A stretch of DNA of 55,514 nt from an uncultured Chloroflexota bacterium (GCA_937870825.1 CALMZO010000069.1:1-55514), one strand, 5' to 3'; shown: positions 40,602 through 49,961, counted from the stretch's first letter. The notes: generated by a model from the sequence alone, not told the origin. Program-made: numbers and translations.

Positions 40602-41126
40602 ATGTTCCGCATCGCGCTCGGCATCGTTCTGGCAGTGGTTGGTTTGAGTGTCAGCACAATCATTCTGCTCGCGCTCATCGCCTCGCCGCCGCCCGAATTG
40701 TCCACGACGATTTTGATTGCAATCTTTTGCGTGCTTGCGCCGCTTGTGATATGTACCGGCGGCGGCGTCTGGTTCGCACTGCGCGCCTATCGCGCGCGCG
40801 AGCAAGCGCAAAAAATGGCGCGGCAGCGCGAATTGGAAAACGCGTTATTGGCGTTGGTCAACGCGCGCGGGAAAATTTCGCTCGGGCACTCGATGGCGGA
40901 ATTGAAAATGTCGTACGAAGAAGGCAAAGCTGCGATCTATGGACTCGTGCGCGCAAAACGCTTCCCCGGTTATATTGACTGGGACGCGCAAATGCTGTAT
41001 TCCGCCGATGCCGCGTCGCTTGGCGATTTAAACTGCCCCGATTGCGGCGGCATGAGACAAATCGTCGGCAAAGGGATTGTCAAGTGCGGACATTGCGGCA
41101 ATCAAGGATTTATCGCGACGACGTAA
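40602..41126 (+). CDS. two-TM protein with C-terminal zinc ribbon
   Basis: This 174-residue protein has two membrane segments (residues 3-28 and 37-60), a cytoplasmic helical stretch (REQAQKMARQRELENALLAL), a winged-helix-like middle (KISLGHSMAELKMSYEEGKAAIYGLVRAKRFPGYID), and a C-terminal zinc ribbon CPDCGGMRQIVGKGIVKCGHCG. Zinc ribbons bind metal and often nucleic acids or proteins. The combination suggests a membrane-tethered regulator; no family with a known function is recognised. The gene is divergent from the transporter gene and is followed by 41149 with 22 bp spacing. Confidence 0.65.
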   Translation: MFRIALGIVLAVVGLSVSTIILLALIASPPPELSTTILIAIFCVLAPLVICTGGGVWFALRAYRAREQAQKMARQRELENALLALVNARGKISLGHSMAELKMSYEEGKAAIYGLVRAKRFPGYIDWDAQMLYSADAASLGDLNCPDCGGMRQIVGKGIVKCGHCGNQGFIATT

Positions 41127-41148
41127 AATTTTTTCAGGAGGCAAAACT

Positions 41149-41805
41149 ATGCAATGGGATGACCGCTTGACGCCACTTGGCGTAAATTTTCAATCGAAAC
41201 CAAATACAAAATGGGAAGCGACCGGCGCGCGCTATCAAAATGAAGACGAAGCGCAAGGGCAGCATCACATCTGGTTCACTGTGTTGGACGAAGCCAGCAA
41301 CCCAAAAGCGAACGTCAAGGTTTTTGTAGATTGGGTTGGACGCGATGTAGATGACCCAGCCACCTCGCGGCTCACGGGAGACGACGGGCGCGCGAACGTG
41401 GACATTTACGCGAACCTTGACCCCGCGAAAAAGAATGGTCCGTATTTCGCGTACGTCGAAGGCGCCGACAAAAGCGACATCATCGCGGGCATGGGCTTGC
41501 CGCTAAAACATCACGTCAACTTTTTATTGACCTACGCGCCGCGCAGCACAACGCCACCGCCGCCGCCGCCGCCGCAAGATGTTCCCGCCGCAATTTTGGA
41601 AAAAGCAAAATCGGTGACATGGATGCCCGTCAACAACGGCGCGGCATTGTGGAATTTCGCCAAAGCAAACGGCTTGCAAGACCAACAGACCGACGAACTC
41701 TCGGTCAAAATTAACGGCGAAGAGTACGTGCTGCAAGTTTTTAATTTGGGAATCGTGTATGCGAAAGTGGGCGATTGGGGAAACATCAAGATTATAAGAA
41801 AATGA
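41149..41805 (+). CDS. Ig-like protein with a shared C-terminal domain
   Basis: I start at ATG 41149, preceded by AGGAGG; 218 residues. The N-terminal part (GARYQNEDEAQGQHHIWFTV, then LDEASNPKANVKVFVDWVGRD) resembles carboxypeptidase-regulatory/Ig-like domains. A run of eight prolines (residues about 135-142) separates it from a C-terminal domain of about 70 residues (EKAKSVTWMPVNNGAALWNF, then QVFNLGIVYAKVGDWGN). The same C-terminal domain ends the protein at 46174, with high identity. No signal peptide is seen. Function unknown. Confidence 0.7.
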   Translation: MQWDDRLTPLGVNFQSKPNTKWEATGARYQNEDEAQGQHHIWFTVLDEASNPKANVKVFVDWVGRDVDDPATSRLTGDDGRANVDIYANLDPAKKNGPYFAYVEGADKSDIIAGMGLPLKHHVNFLLTYAPRSTTPPPPPPPQDVPAAILEKAKSVTWMPVNNGAALWNFAKANGLQDQQTDELSVKINGEEYVLQVFNLGIVYAKVGDWGNIKIIRK

Positions 41806-41810
41806 ACGAG

Positions 41811-41873
41811 ACGAACGACGAACGACCAACGACGAACGACCAACGACGAACGACGAACGACGAACGACCAATG
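41811..41873. repeat. ACGAACG/ACCAACG heptad array
   Basis: Nine 7-bp units without spacer: ACGAACG or ACCAACG, and the last (ACCAATG) contains the ATG of the aconitase X gene. It separates that gene from the gene at 41149. Confidence 0.88.
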
Positions 41874-43139
41874 ACTTTGACCGAACGCGACGAAAAAGTA
41901 TTGAACGGGGATTTCGGAACCGCGCCGAAAATGGCAATGAACATTCTCGTCCAACTTGGCGAGGTGTTGGGCGCGGATGAACTGTTGGATATCGAACAGG
42001 TTCACGTTGACGGCTGCATTTATGAATCCGAAGCGCATCTCGATTTTGCCGAGAAACTCGCGTCACTTGAGGCGCGCGTCATTGTGCCGACAACGCTGAA
42101 TGCGACATCGCTCGATATGCGGCATCCCGACGCGTGGGGTTACAGCGCGCAATGGAAATCTCAAGCGCGGCGCATCGCAAACGCGTATCTCGCAATGGGC
42201 TGTACACCGACGTGGACATGCGCGCCGTATCAAACCGAGTTCGTTCCAAAATTCGGGCAGCAAATCGCGTGGGCGGAATCGAACGCGATTGTGTTTGCCA
42301 ATTCCGTCATCGGCGCGCGCACAAATCGGTACGGCGACTTTACCGACATTTGCGCGGCAATCACGGGACGAGTGCCGAAATACGGACTGCATCTCGCGGA
42401 AAATCGGCGCGGGCAAATTTTGTTTGAATTGAAAAATATCCCCGACGCGTTATTGGATGACGACGCATTTTTTCCCGTACTTGGACATTACTTGGGAAAA
42501 CGCGCGGGCGACAAAATTCCCGTCCTTCTCGGATTGCCGCATAACACCACGCAAGACGCGCTCAAAGCATTGGGCGCGGGCGCGGCGTCGTCGGGCGGCG
42601 TCGCCATGTTTCACGCCGTCGGCATCACACCCGAAGCAAAAACCCTGCAAGACGCGTTTGGCGGCAGCACATACGAACGCGTCGAAATCACCTTGAGCGA
42701 TTTGAACGCAGCACGCGCGGAATTGTCTTCTGCCGATGGTTCACAACTCGACGCGGTAGTTTTGGGTTCGCCGCATTTTTCGTTGCAAGAAAGTTTGCGG
42801 CTCGCGGAATTGATTCACGGACAAAAAGTTCACTCCTCTGTCGAATTTATTGTCACCACAAATCGCATCGTGCGCGAAGCGTTGCGCGCGCGCGGTGTTT
42901 TGCAAACGCTGACGGGGGCAGGAGTGCGTTTGTGCGAAGACACCTGCATCTTGTTATCGCCGATGCTGCGTTCTGAAATTCGAGTCTTGATGACCAACAG
43001 CGCGAAATACGCGTACTATGCGCCGAACCTGATTGACCGCCGCGTGGTGTTTGGCAGTCTGCGCGATTGTGTCGCGTCGGCGGTGCAGGGCAGAGTGGTG
43101 CGCGAGGAAGAGCTGTGGCGAGTGCCGGGCGACGAGTGA
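41871..43139 (+). CDS. aconitase X catalytic subunit
   Basis: I start at ATG 41871 (422 residues); the open frame upstream only translates the heptad array. The protein has the AcnX core: IEQVHVDGCIYESEAHLDF, AMGCTPTWTCAPYQTEF (cysteines likely binding the iron-sulphur cluster), WAESNAIVFANSVIGARTNR, and GVRLCEDTCILLSPML. It is the large subunit of a two-gene AcnX; the small one is encoded next. From characterised relatives, AcnX enzymes dehydrate cis-3-hydroxy-L-proline in bacteria or mevalonate-5-phosphate in archaea. The substrate here cannot be told. Confidence 0.85.
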   Translation: MTLTERDEKVLNGDFGTAPKMAMNILVQLGEVLGADELLDIEQVHVDGCIYESEAHLDFAEKLASLEARVIVPTTLNATSLDMRHPDAWGYSAQWKSQARRIANAYLAMGCTPTWTCAPYQTEFVPKFGQQIAWAESNAIVFANSVIGARTNRYGDFTDICAAITGRVPKYGLHLAENRRGQILFELKNIPDALLDDDAFFPVLGHYLGKRAGDKIPVLLGLPHNTTQDALKALGAGAASSGGVAMFHAVGITPEAKTLQDAFGGSTYERVEITLSDLNAARAELSSADGSQLDAVVLGSPHFSLQESLRLAELIHGQKVHSSVEFIVTTNRIVREALRARGVLQTLTGAGVRLCEDTCILLSPMLRSEIRVLMTNSAKYAYYAPNLIDRRVVFGSLRDCVASAVQGRVVREEELWRVPGDE

Positions 43140-43147
43140 TGGGGAGC

Positions 43148-43182
43148 GAGAGGCGAGAAACGAGAAACGTCAATCGTCAAAT
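43148..43182. repeat. GAGAAAC/GTCAAAT heptad array
   Basis: Five 7-bp units (GAGAGGC, GAGAAAC, GAGAAAC, GTCAATC, GTCAAAT) directly downstream of the catalytic subunit stop codon, in the same order of unit types as at 33804 and 37591. Confidence 0.75.
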
Positions 43183-43220
43183 TTTTTGCTTTGCTTCTTT
43201 GCGGCTTGGCGTGAGAATTT

Positions 43221-43634
43221 ATGGGAACGATTCAAGGACACGCGTTGAATTCGGGTAACGCGCAAGGTGAGGTGATTTTCACGGATGAGCCGCTATCGTT
43301 TTGGGGCGGCTATGACGCGCGGGAGGGAACAATCATTGACAAGCATCACGCGTTGTACGGCGAACATGTCGCGGGAAAAATTTTTGTGTTGCCGAGCGCG
43401 CGCGGTTCGTCAACGGGTTCGGGCATTTTGCTCGAAGCGATTCGTCTGGGCAACGCGCCCGCCGCGCTGATTCTCAAACGCCGCGATGCAATTCTCGCGC
43501 TCGGCGCGATTGTGGGACGCGAGTTGTATAATAAAATTCTGCCGTTGGTGATTGTTTCGGATGAGGACTTTGAGGGGTTACACAAGGCAAGATTTGCGCG
43601 GTTGGATGAAGATGGAGCGATAGAGTATGAATAA
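43221..43634 (+). CDS. aconitase X swivel subunit (DUF126)
   Basis: This 137-residue protein carries the swivel domain of aconitase X: EVIFTDEPLSFWGGYD, then LPSARGSSTGSGILLEAIRL and PAALILKRRDAILALGAIVG. The Gly-Ser-Ser-Thr-Gly-Ser-Gly loop binds substrate against the Fe-S subunit. Its stop overlaps the next gene start by 8 bp. In many organisms the two halves are fused or separate; here they are separate, 81 bp apart. Confidence 0.87.
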   Translation: MGTIQGHALNSGNAQGEVIFTDEPLSFWGGYDAREGTIIDKHHALYGEHVAGKIFVLPSARGSSTGSGILLEAIRLGNAPAALILKRRDAILALGAIVGRELYNKILPLVIVSDEDFEGLHKARFARLDEDGAIEYE

Positions 43635-44373
43635 AATAACTCTTGGCATTGACATTGGCGGTTCGGGCATCAAGGGCGCGTTGGTGGATACGGCGAAAGG
43701 GGAAATCGTCGGGGAGCGTGTGCGTCTTGACACGCCCAATCCGTCCACACCCGAAAATTGCGCGCAAGTGGTGCGCGAACTAGTCGAACATTTCAAGTAC
43801 GCGGGACCGTTGGGCGTGACGTTTCCTGCGGTGGTTCAGCACGGTGTCACGTTGACCGCCGCGAATGTGGACAAGAGCTGGATTGATTGCGACGCGCAAA
43901 CGCTTTTGCAGAACGTGACAACATGTCCGGTGATTGTTTTGAATGACGCCGACGCGGCGGGGATTGCCGAAATGACGTTTGGCGCGGGGCAAGGTGTGAT
44001 GGGCACAGTGGCTATGTTCACCTTTGGCACGGGAATCGGCAGCGCGTTTTTTATTGACGGCGTTTTGTTTCCCAACACCGAGTTTGGTCACTTGCTCATT
44101 CGCGGCAAAGATGCGGAAAAACGCGCGTCTGCCAAAGTCAAAGAGGACAAGGATTTAAAGTGGAAACAGTGGGCGAAACGTGTGAACGAATTTTTCGTCG
44201 AGATTGACAAGTTGTTCACGCCCGATTTGATTATCATCGGCGGCGGCATCAGCAAAAAATTTGAAAAATTCGGAAAATATCTGGAAAGCAACGCCGACAT
44301 TGTGCCTGCAAAATTTCTCAACGACGCGGGCATCATTGGCGCGGCGATGGCGGCGAGTCAATTGTCAAAATAA
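43627..44373 (+). CDS. ppgK: polyphosphate glucokinase-like ROK kinase
   Basis: This 248-residue protein starts MNKITLGIDIGGSGIKGALV, the ROK-type phosphate motif, and has MGTVAMFTFGTGIGSAFFIDG, NTEFGHLLIRGKDAEKRASAKVKED and LIIIGGGISKKFEKF. The RGKDAEKRASAKVKED segment is typical of polyphosphate glucokinases, which phosphorylate glucose with polyphosphate or ATP. It overlaps the swivel subunit gene, so it is probably in the same operon. A bidirectional terminator follows the stop. Confidence in the kinase is high, in the phosphate donor moderate. Confidence 0.85.
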   Translation: MNKITLGIDIGGSGIKGALVDTAKGEIVGERVRLDTPNPSTPENCAQVVRELVEHFKYAGPLGVTFPAVVQHGVTLTAANVDKSWIDCDAQTLLQNVTTCPVIVLNDADAAGIAEMTFGAGQGVMGTVAMFTFGTGIGSAFFIDGVLFPNTEFGHLLIRGKDAEKRASAKVKEDKDLKWKQWAKRVNEFFVEIDKLFTPDLIIIGGGISKKFEKFGKYLESNADIVPAKFLNDAGIIGAAMAASQLSK

Positions 44374-44374
44374 A

Positions 44375-44410
44375 AACGTTCGAGGTCAGCATGACCTCGA
44401 ACGTTTTTTA
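44375..44410. terminator. bidirectional terminator
   Basis: AACGTTCGAGGTCA pairs with TGACCTCGAACGTT, flanked by A and T runs. It lies between the convergent kinase and oligopeptidase genes. Confidence 0.85.
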
Positions 44411-46156
44411 GTTCTCCAATTCGTGAATCGTTTTTTCCATCAACGCGACTGCGTCTCGCAATGTTGGCGCATCGAATTTGAATTTCGCGCCCGCGGTCTC
44501 AAATAATTTTGGCAGCGGCGCGGTGCCGCCCAACGCGAGCGCGCGTTTGTAATCCTGCACGGCGCGCGGTTGATTTTGTAACGCATTCGCCCACACCTGG
44601 ACGGCGCCGAGTTGTGCCATGCCGTATTCGATGTAATAGAACGGGCTTGTGAAAATATGAATCTTGCGATGCCAGCCCGTCACGCGCTCTTGTTCGAGTC
44701 CGCACCAGTCCACACCACGCATGTGCGTTTCCCACAACGCGCCCCACTGCGCGTCGCAATTTTCCGTATCGAGCGCGTCGCGGGGATTTTCATACACCCA
44801 ATGTTGAAACGCGTCCACGACGGCCATGTAGGGCCAAAAGAAAATTGACGTCTCTAGTTTCTCCACGCGTGCGCGCGCCGCATCGGCGTCGTTGTAAAAA
44901 CCGCCCGCGCGATTCAGGTACGGCGCGGATAAAAATTCCATCCCCATGGATGCGACTTCGCAAAATTCCAGACCAACCGCGCGCTGCTGAACGTATGGCA
45001 GCTTGTACACTTGGAACGCGTGAAACGCGTGCCCCGCTTCATGCAGCAACGTTTGCACGTCCTCGTGCGTTCCCACCGCGTTCATGAAAATAAACGGGCG
45101 CTTGGCAGTTTCAAATCCCGTACAATACCCGCCGGGCGCTTTGTGTTTGCGATTCGGCAAATCGAGCAAATGTTCCGCGCGCATCGTGTCAAAATACGCG
45201 CCGAGTTCGCCGTCTACGTCATGAAAAATTGCCGCGCTTTTCTCAACGAGTTCCGCGTCGTTTTGAAACGGACGCAGCGGTTTTACATCCGCCGCGTCCG
45301 CGGCGACAAAGAAACCCTGCGGTCCTTGCAAATCCCAGGGACGAAGGGTTTCGACGCCGAGCCGCGCGCGATATTTTTCGTAAATGCGCGCAGCAACCGG
45401 AACAACAACCTCTTGAATCGCCGCGTCGAATCGTTTTGCATCGTCCGGCGTGTAATCGAAACGCAGGTACTGTTGCCAGCGATACGCGCGATAATCGCCC
45501 GTTCCGTCCGCCAAAAGAAAACCCGCGTTCTTTGCCATCTCCAGCCGATTTTGCAACATGCGTGTCCACAAGTCGTTGAGCGCGGCGCGATTTTCCAAAC
45601 GCTTGTCCATCACGAGATGCCACGCGCGTTCGCGCGTCGCGCGGTCCGGGTCTTGGAACACGGGGAGCATTTGCGGGGGCGTTTTTTCTCCGCCGTTCCA
45701 CCTCACCGTTTCGCTGCCGATGATTTTGTCAAACTCTTTTTCGAGTTTTTGGTCAAGCGTTTGCAGCGGCAAATTTTCCGCGCGAAAAATTTCGGCTTCC
45801 GCGCGTAAATTCCGCAACGGAATTTCAAAAGCGTTCGGCGTGACACCGCTCGCGATGAGTTTTTGTTTCAAGGTTTGTTCGGCGGCTTGATACTTTGGAT
45901 AGATTTCTTCGACGAAATGATTGAACGTGTTTTCGATGTCTCTGTCGGCGGTATTTTGCGTCGTCGCCACTTGCAAACGTTGATAGCGTTCGTCGAGCAG
46001 CGATGCGACTTGTGCCCAATCCGCGAGCCATGCGTTCACATTTTCTGCGTTCAATTCGATTTCATTCAAACGCGCATAATACGGTTCGATGTTTGTCCAG
46101 TCCCATGTGGAGAATTCCTGAACGTCGTTCGGTAACGGTTTCACCAGATTGTCCAT
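44408..46156 (-). CDS. M3-family oligoendopeptidase
   Basis: This 582-residue zinc peptidase has the M3 motif HEAGHAFHAF (His372, Glu373, His376) followed by GLEFCEVASMGMEFLSAPYL, which includes the third zinc ligand Glu. The rest (helical throughout, no signal peptide) is like PepF/oligoendopeptidase F proteins, which cut short peptides in the cytoplasm. The length is normal. The gene is preceded by 17 bp after the next gene on the minus strand, so it is probably the second gene of an operon with it. Confidence 0.88.
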   Translation of the reverse strand: MDNLVKPLPNDVQEFSTWDWTNIEPYYARLNEIELNAENVNAWLADWAQVASLLDERYQRLQVATTQNTADRDIENTFNHFVEEIYPKYQAAEQTLKQKLIASGVTPNAFEIPLRNLRAEAEIFRAENLPLQTLDQKLEKEFDKIIGSETVRWNGGEKTPPQMLPVFQDPDRATRERAWHLVMDKRLENRAALNDLWTRMLQNRLEMAKNAGFLLADGTGDYRAYRWQQYLRFDYTPDDAKRFDAAIQEVVVPVAARIYEKYRARLGVETLRPWDLQGPQGFFVAADAADVKPLRPFQNDAELVEKSAAIFHDVDGELGAYFDTMRAEHLLDLPNRKHKAPGGYCTGFETAKRPFIFMNAVGTHEDVQTLLHEAGHAFHAFQVYKLPYVQQRAVGLEFCEVASMGMEFLSAPYLNRAGGFYNDADAARARVEKLETSIFFWPYMAVVDAFQHWVYENPRDALDTENCDAQWGALWETHMRGVDWCGLEQERVTGWHRKIHIFTSPFYYIEYGMAQLGAVQVWANALQNQPRAVQDYKRALALGGTAPLPKLFETAGAKFKFDAPTLRDAVALMEKTIHELEN

Positions 46157-46173
46157 TGTTCATTGTCCCTATG

Positions 46174-47295
46174 TTATTTCGGAATGACTTTGATATTGTC
46201 CCAATCGTCCACTTTGACGTAGACGATGCCGAGGTTAAAAACTTGCGCGATGTAATCCGCGCCGTTGTACGTGAAATGAATTTCGTCGGTTTGCTGGTCT
46301 TGGAGACCATTCTGCTTGGCGAATTTCCACAACGCGGCGGTGTTGTTCACGGGCATCCATGGAACAGATTCCGCTTTCTCAACGATGGCTTGTTCGAGCG
46401 TTTGTGGCGGAGGGGTTGGCGTGATGGGTGGCGGCGCGCCGCCAGCGCCAATGTAATCGCGAATCTTGTCCGCTTGGTCAATCGCGAACGAACCTTGAAT
46501 GCCCCACGGGTTCAATGAAAAAATTGTCGCGCCCAGTACGTAATCATCCGCGAGCGATTCATTATCGTACCATTGTAGTTCGCTCAAATATCCTTCTTGA
46601 CTCGTAAAAAATTTCCAGCCCTTTTGCGCCATCGCGCCGCCGGGGACGACGCCGCCGTCAATTCCCGTTTCGGTGATAAGGATGGGACGCCGCGCATCTT
46701 CGGGCAACAAATTCCACACATGGCGATAGCGCAAACATAAAAAACCTTGCGCGGTTTTCATCAAGGGCGCGCTGTATTCGTGCAGCGACAAATAATCGCA
46801 TGCGCGCAAACCATCTGCGAGAAATTCCCAATAGTTGGGTTCGCAGCATGAACCGTCGGGATTCGGAAAACCGGCGGACGGATTGCCTGTGGCAAACGAG
46901 TACGCGGCAGATTTTAAATTCGCGTCGCGCATCAATTTGCCCCACTGCGCATAAAAGCGCGAGAGCCGTCGCGCTTGGACATTGTTGTGAATCACCGTTT
47001 CGTTATAGCCCATCCACGCGTCGTACACGCCGCGCATTCTTTCCGCGTCCGGTTTCATCTTGACGAAAAATTCCGTCGCGCGCAGTTCGGGCTGGTCAAA
47101 ATAAAGTTGTTCGCCGTCATCCAAATAGTGCCGCCCGATGATGAACGTGTTGGGCGAAATTTGTTTCACTTGCCGCCACGTTTCCAGATTGTGGTCCATC
47201 GAAAGAATCACGCGCGGCATGGCGCGCCGCACGTACTCGAGCACGTCCACGCCGCCGAGTGAGATGACGTAAATTCCCAGTTTTGATTTTGGCAT
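46174..47295 (-). CDS. glycosidase-like protein with shared C-terminal domain
   Basis: From ATG 47295 (373 residues) the N-terminal about 280 residues look like a TIM-barrel glycoside-hydrolase-like fold: MDHNLETWRQV, FIIGRHYLDDGEQLYFDQPE, AYSFATGNPSAG, DYLSLHEYSAPLM, and RRPILITETGIDGGV with a Glu at the end of a strand. A Pro-Thr linker leads to a C-terminal domain of about 70 residues (EKAESVPWMPVNNTAALWKF, QVFNLGIVYVKVDDWDN) nearly identical in pattern to that of 41149. No signal peptide is seen. The substrate is unknown. A longer start (47319) lacks conservation. Confidence 0.65.
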   Translation of the reverse strand: MPKSKLGIYVISLGGVDVLEYVRRAMPRVILSMDHNLETWRQVKQISPNTFIIGRHYLDDGEQLYFDQPELRATEFFVKMKPDAERMRGVYDAWMGYNETVIHNNVQARRLSRFYAQWGKLMRDANLKSAAYSFATGNPSAGFPNPDGSCCEPNYWEFLADGLRACDYLSLHEYSAPLMKTAQGFLCLRYRHVWNLLPEDARRPILITETGIDGGVVPGGAMAQKGWKFFTSQEGYLSELQWYDNESLADDYVLGATIFSLNPWGIQGSFAIDQADKIRDYIGAGGAPPPITPTPPPQTLEQAIVEKAESVPWMPVNNTAALWKFAKQNGLQDQQTDEIHFTYNGADYIAQVFNLGIVYVKVDDWDNIKVIPK

Positions 47296-47366
47296 GACGT
47301 TTGGCTCCGGGAAGAACATTATGCCATCTGTTGTGGGAAATGAAAATATCTGCCGCGCGTTGTTCT

Positions 47367-47402
47367 GAAAAAAAAAGGACGGCAGAGCGAAACTCTGCCG
47401 TC
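47367..47402 (-). terminator. intrinsic terminator after the small membrane protein
   Basis: GACGGCAGAG pairs with CTCTGCCGTC across CGAAA; on the minus strand a run of nine T follows. It lies 35 bp downstream of the stop at 47438. Confidence 0.85.
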
Positions 47403-47437
47403 AAGTAAAAAGGACTGTTTGCGATTCCTGACCGCGC

Positions 47438-47854
47438 TCATGCTCTTGCCAGCGAACGTTCTCCGGCAAACGCCGCATACAACGCCCACACCGCGACGAC
47501 CAGATGGAGAATGGTGTCAAGCGGGCTTTCGAGATTGCCGAGTCCAAAAGTGTTGAGCGCGGTTGGCGAGCCCGGCGGCAGAATGAGCCCGTACAGCGCG
47601 AACAATAACGCAACCACCCCCACAACAATCACGAGGGGGCGCTGCAAATTCGCCGGCACCACATACGCCGCCGCGATAGCGACGATACCGAGGACGAGGT
47701 GGGCGATGCCTTCGCCGCCGTCGAACCACCACGCGCTGCCGAAAATGCTCGTGTCAGGATTATTCGTAAAGGGCAGGTACGAAAGAATCGCCACGAGAAT
47801 CAGTACGACGCCGCCGACTTGCAGGAATCCTGCGACCGATAATGGGTTCTTCAT
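47438..47854 (-). CDS. four-TM membrane protein (DUF4383-like)
   Basis: I start at ATG 47854, preceded by AAGGAGG; 138 residues with four hydrophobic segments and short loops (VAGFLQVGGVVLILVAILSY, GIAHLVLGIVAIAAAYVVPA, LVIVVGVVALLFALYGLILP, LDTILHLVVAVWALYAAF). The pattern with His in the second and fourth segments resembles DUF4383 proteins of unknown function. Own terminator follows. Confidence 0.65.
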   Translation of the reverse strand: MKNPLSVAGFLQVGGVVLILVAILSYLPFTNNPDTSIFGSAWWFDGGEGIAHLVLGIVAIAAAYVVPANLQRPLVIVVGVVALLFALYGLILPPGSPTALNTFGLGNLESPLDTILHLVVAVWALYAAFAGERSLARA

Positions 47855-47981
47855 TTTGGTTTCCTCCTTGCGGTACTCCCGCATGAATTATGATGACTGC
47901 CTGTCTGTTTTACACTACGCAGCAACGCGGGATACGAATTGGTCAGAGGAAAATGAATTTTGCGCGGCGGACAAACCGCAA

Positions 47982-48016
47982 GAAAAATCCCCACGACTTT
48001 GGCGTGGGGATTTTTT
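47982..48016 (-). terminator. terminator after the BipA gene
   Basis: AATCCCCACG pairs with CGTGGGGATT; A and T runs flank both sides. It lies 14 bp past the stop at 48030. Confidence 0.85.
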
Positions 48017-48029
48017 GGATTGGCTTGGC

Positions 48030-49925
48030 TCAAGCCATCACTTTTTCTTCATCACGTTCGCGCGCTTTTTGCGCGGACTTTTTGATTTTGCCGCGTTCTT
48101 CATTGTTCAAAATCTTTTTTCGCAAACGAATGTTGCGCGGCGTCACTTCCATGAGTTCGTCATCGGCAATGTATTCAATCGCGTCGTCCAGCGACATGTT
48201 GCGCGGCGGTGTCAATTGAACCGCAATGTCCGCGTTCGAGGAGCGCATATTCGTCAAATGTTTTTTCTTGGCGACATTCACCACCACATCTTCTTCGCGC
48301 GGGTTCTCGCCGACAATCATTCCTTCGTACACGTCCGTACCGGGTCCGATAAACAAAATACCGCGTCCCTCTGCGTTGCTCAAGCCGAACGTCGTCGCCG
48401 TGCCGGCTTCGTGCGCGACGAGGGAACCGTGTGTGCGCGTGGCAATTTCGCCGGAAAGCGGATGATACCCCGCGAACAACGCGTGCATGATGCCCGTGCC
48501 GCGCGTCGCCGTAAGAAATTTGCTGCGAAAACCGAGCAACCCGCGCGTCGGAACACGATAGCGCAAATGCGCGATGCCGTCATCGCTGCTGTGCATCTCT
48601 GTCAATTGTCCGCGCCGCGTCCCAAGCATTTCCATCACGCTGCCCATTGAATCTTGCGCGACTTCGATATACACATCTTCGTACGGTTCCAACAATTGTC
48701 CTTCGTCGCTCTTGTGAAAAATTACTTCGGGTTTCGCAACCTGAAATTCGTATCCTTCGCGGCGCATCGTTTCAATCAAAATGGCGAGATGCAATTCGCC
48801 GCGCCCGCTCACGATAAACGTGTCCGCGCTTTCCGTTTCGTCAACGGTGAGCGAAACATTGTGTTCCAATTCTTTGAACAAGCGCTCGCGCAATTTGCGC
48901 GAGGTGCTGTATTGTCCTTCGCGCCCGCCGAACGGAGAGGTGTTGACGGCAAAGGTCATTCGTACGGTCGGGGCTTCGACGCGAATGGGCGGCAATGCTT
49001 TTGGCTCGAACGCGTCGGCGATGGTCTCGCCGATATACACTTCGGGAATTCCCGTAATCGCGACGATTTCACCGGCTTCCGCTTCGTCAACGGGAATGCG
49101 GTCCAATCCTTGATGAATAAAGACTTCGGCGATTTTGTTTTTCTCCATGACGCCGTGAACATCAATGCGCGTCACTTCTTGCCCCTTGCGAATTTTTCCC
49201 GAAAACACGCGCCCAATCGCAATACGTCCTTTGTAATCATCGTACGCCAGCGTCGTCACCAACATTTGCAGTGGGTCATTCGGCGCGATTTTTGGCGCGG
49301 GGATATATTCGACAATCGTTTCAAACAACGGCTGCAAATCGTTCGGCACAATTTCGCCATGCGCGTTTTTGAATGCGCGCTGCGCGAGATGCGGGTCGAG
49401 CGTTGCGCGTCCCGTCAGCGCGTCGGTGTACACAATCGGAAATTCGGCTTGTTCGTCCGTCGCGCCGAGGTCAATAAACAAATCGAACGTCGCATTCGCC
49501 ACATGATTCAATCGCGCGTTCGGACGGTCCACCTTGTTGATGACGACAATTGCTTTGTGTCCCAACTCGAGCGCTTTACGCAAAACAAAACGCGTTTGTG
49601 GCATCGGACCATCTACCGCGTCGACGAGAAGCAAAACGCCGTCCGCCATATTCAAGACGCGTTCCACTTCGCCCCCAAAGTCGGCATGACCGGGCGTGTC
49701 AATGATATTGATTTTGATGTTGTGATACGTGATCGCGGTGTTCTTTGCCAGAATCGTGATGCCGCGTTCGCGTTCCAAATCGTTCGAGTCCATCACGCGT
49801 TCCTGGACAACTTGATTGTCGCGAAAAATGTGCGATTGTTTCAACATCGCGTCGACGAGCGTGGTCTTGCCGTGGTCAACGTGCGCGATGATGGCGATAT
49901 TGCGAATGTCGTTTCGAGTATTCAT
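48030..49925 (-). CDS. typA: ribosome-associated GTPase BipA/TypA
   Basis: This 631-residue translational GTPase has all G motifs: [15 protein letters not shown] (G1), [14 protein letters not shown] (G2), [16 protein letters not shown] (G3) and VINKVDRP (G4). The C-terminal part ([36 protein letters not shown]) is the BipA-specific domain set. It helps ribosome assembly and translation under stress such as cold. The length is slightly above the usual 600-610. A heptad array (49934) lies just upstream of the start codon. Confidence 0.96.
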   Translation of the reverse strand: MNTRNDIRNIAIIAHVDHGKTTLVDAMLKQSHIFRDNQVVQERVMDSNDLERERGITILAKNTAITYHNIKINIIDTPGHADFGGEVERVLNMADGVLLLVDAVDGPMPQTRFVLRKALELGHKAIVVINKVDRPNARLNHVANATFDLFIDLGATDEQAEFPIVYTDALTGRATLDPHLAQRAFKNAHGEIVPNDLQPLFETIVEYIPAPKIAPNDPLQMLVTTLAYDDYKGRIAIGRVFSGKIRKGQEVTRIDVHGVMEKNKIAEVFIHQGLDRIPVDEAEAGEIVAITGIPEVYIGETIADAFEPKALPPIRVEAPTVRMTFAVNTSPFGGREGQYSTSRKLRERLFKELEHNVSLTVDETESADTFIVSGRGELHLAILIETMRREGYEFQVAKPEVIFHKSDEGQLLEPYEDVYIEVAQDSMGSVMEMLGTRRGQLTEMHSSDDGIAHLRYRVPTRGLLGFRSKFLTATRGTGIMHALFAGYHPLSGEIATRTHGSLVAHEAGTATTFGLSNAEGRGILFIGPGTDVYEGMIVGENPREEDVVVNVAKKKHLTNMRSSNADIAVQLTPPRNMSLDDAIEYIADDELMEVTPRNIRLRKKILNNEERGKIKKSAQKARERDEEKVMA

Positions 49926-49933
49926 TTCAGATT

Positions 49934-49961
49934 ACAGAGCACAGATAACAGATGACAGACG
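49934..49961. repeat. ACAGATN heptad array
   Basis: Four 7-bp units (ACAGAGC, ACAGATA, ACAGATG, ACAGACG) with an inverted CAGACGCGCAGTCTG at the end, upstream of the BipA start. Confidence 0.6.

Noticed and set aside
47855..48029. A gene between the membrane protein and BipA
   Set aside because: No frame with a ribosome-binding site or plausible protein; only the BipA terminator is visible.
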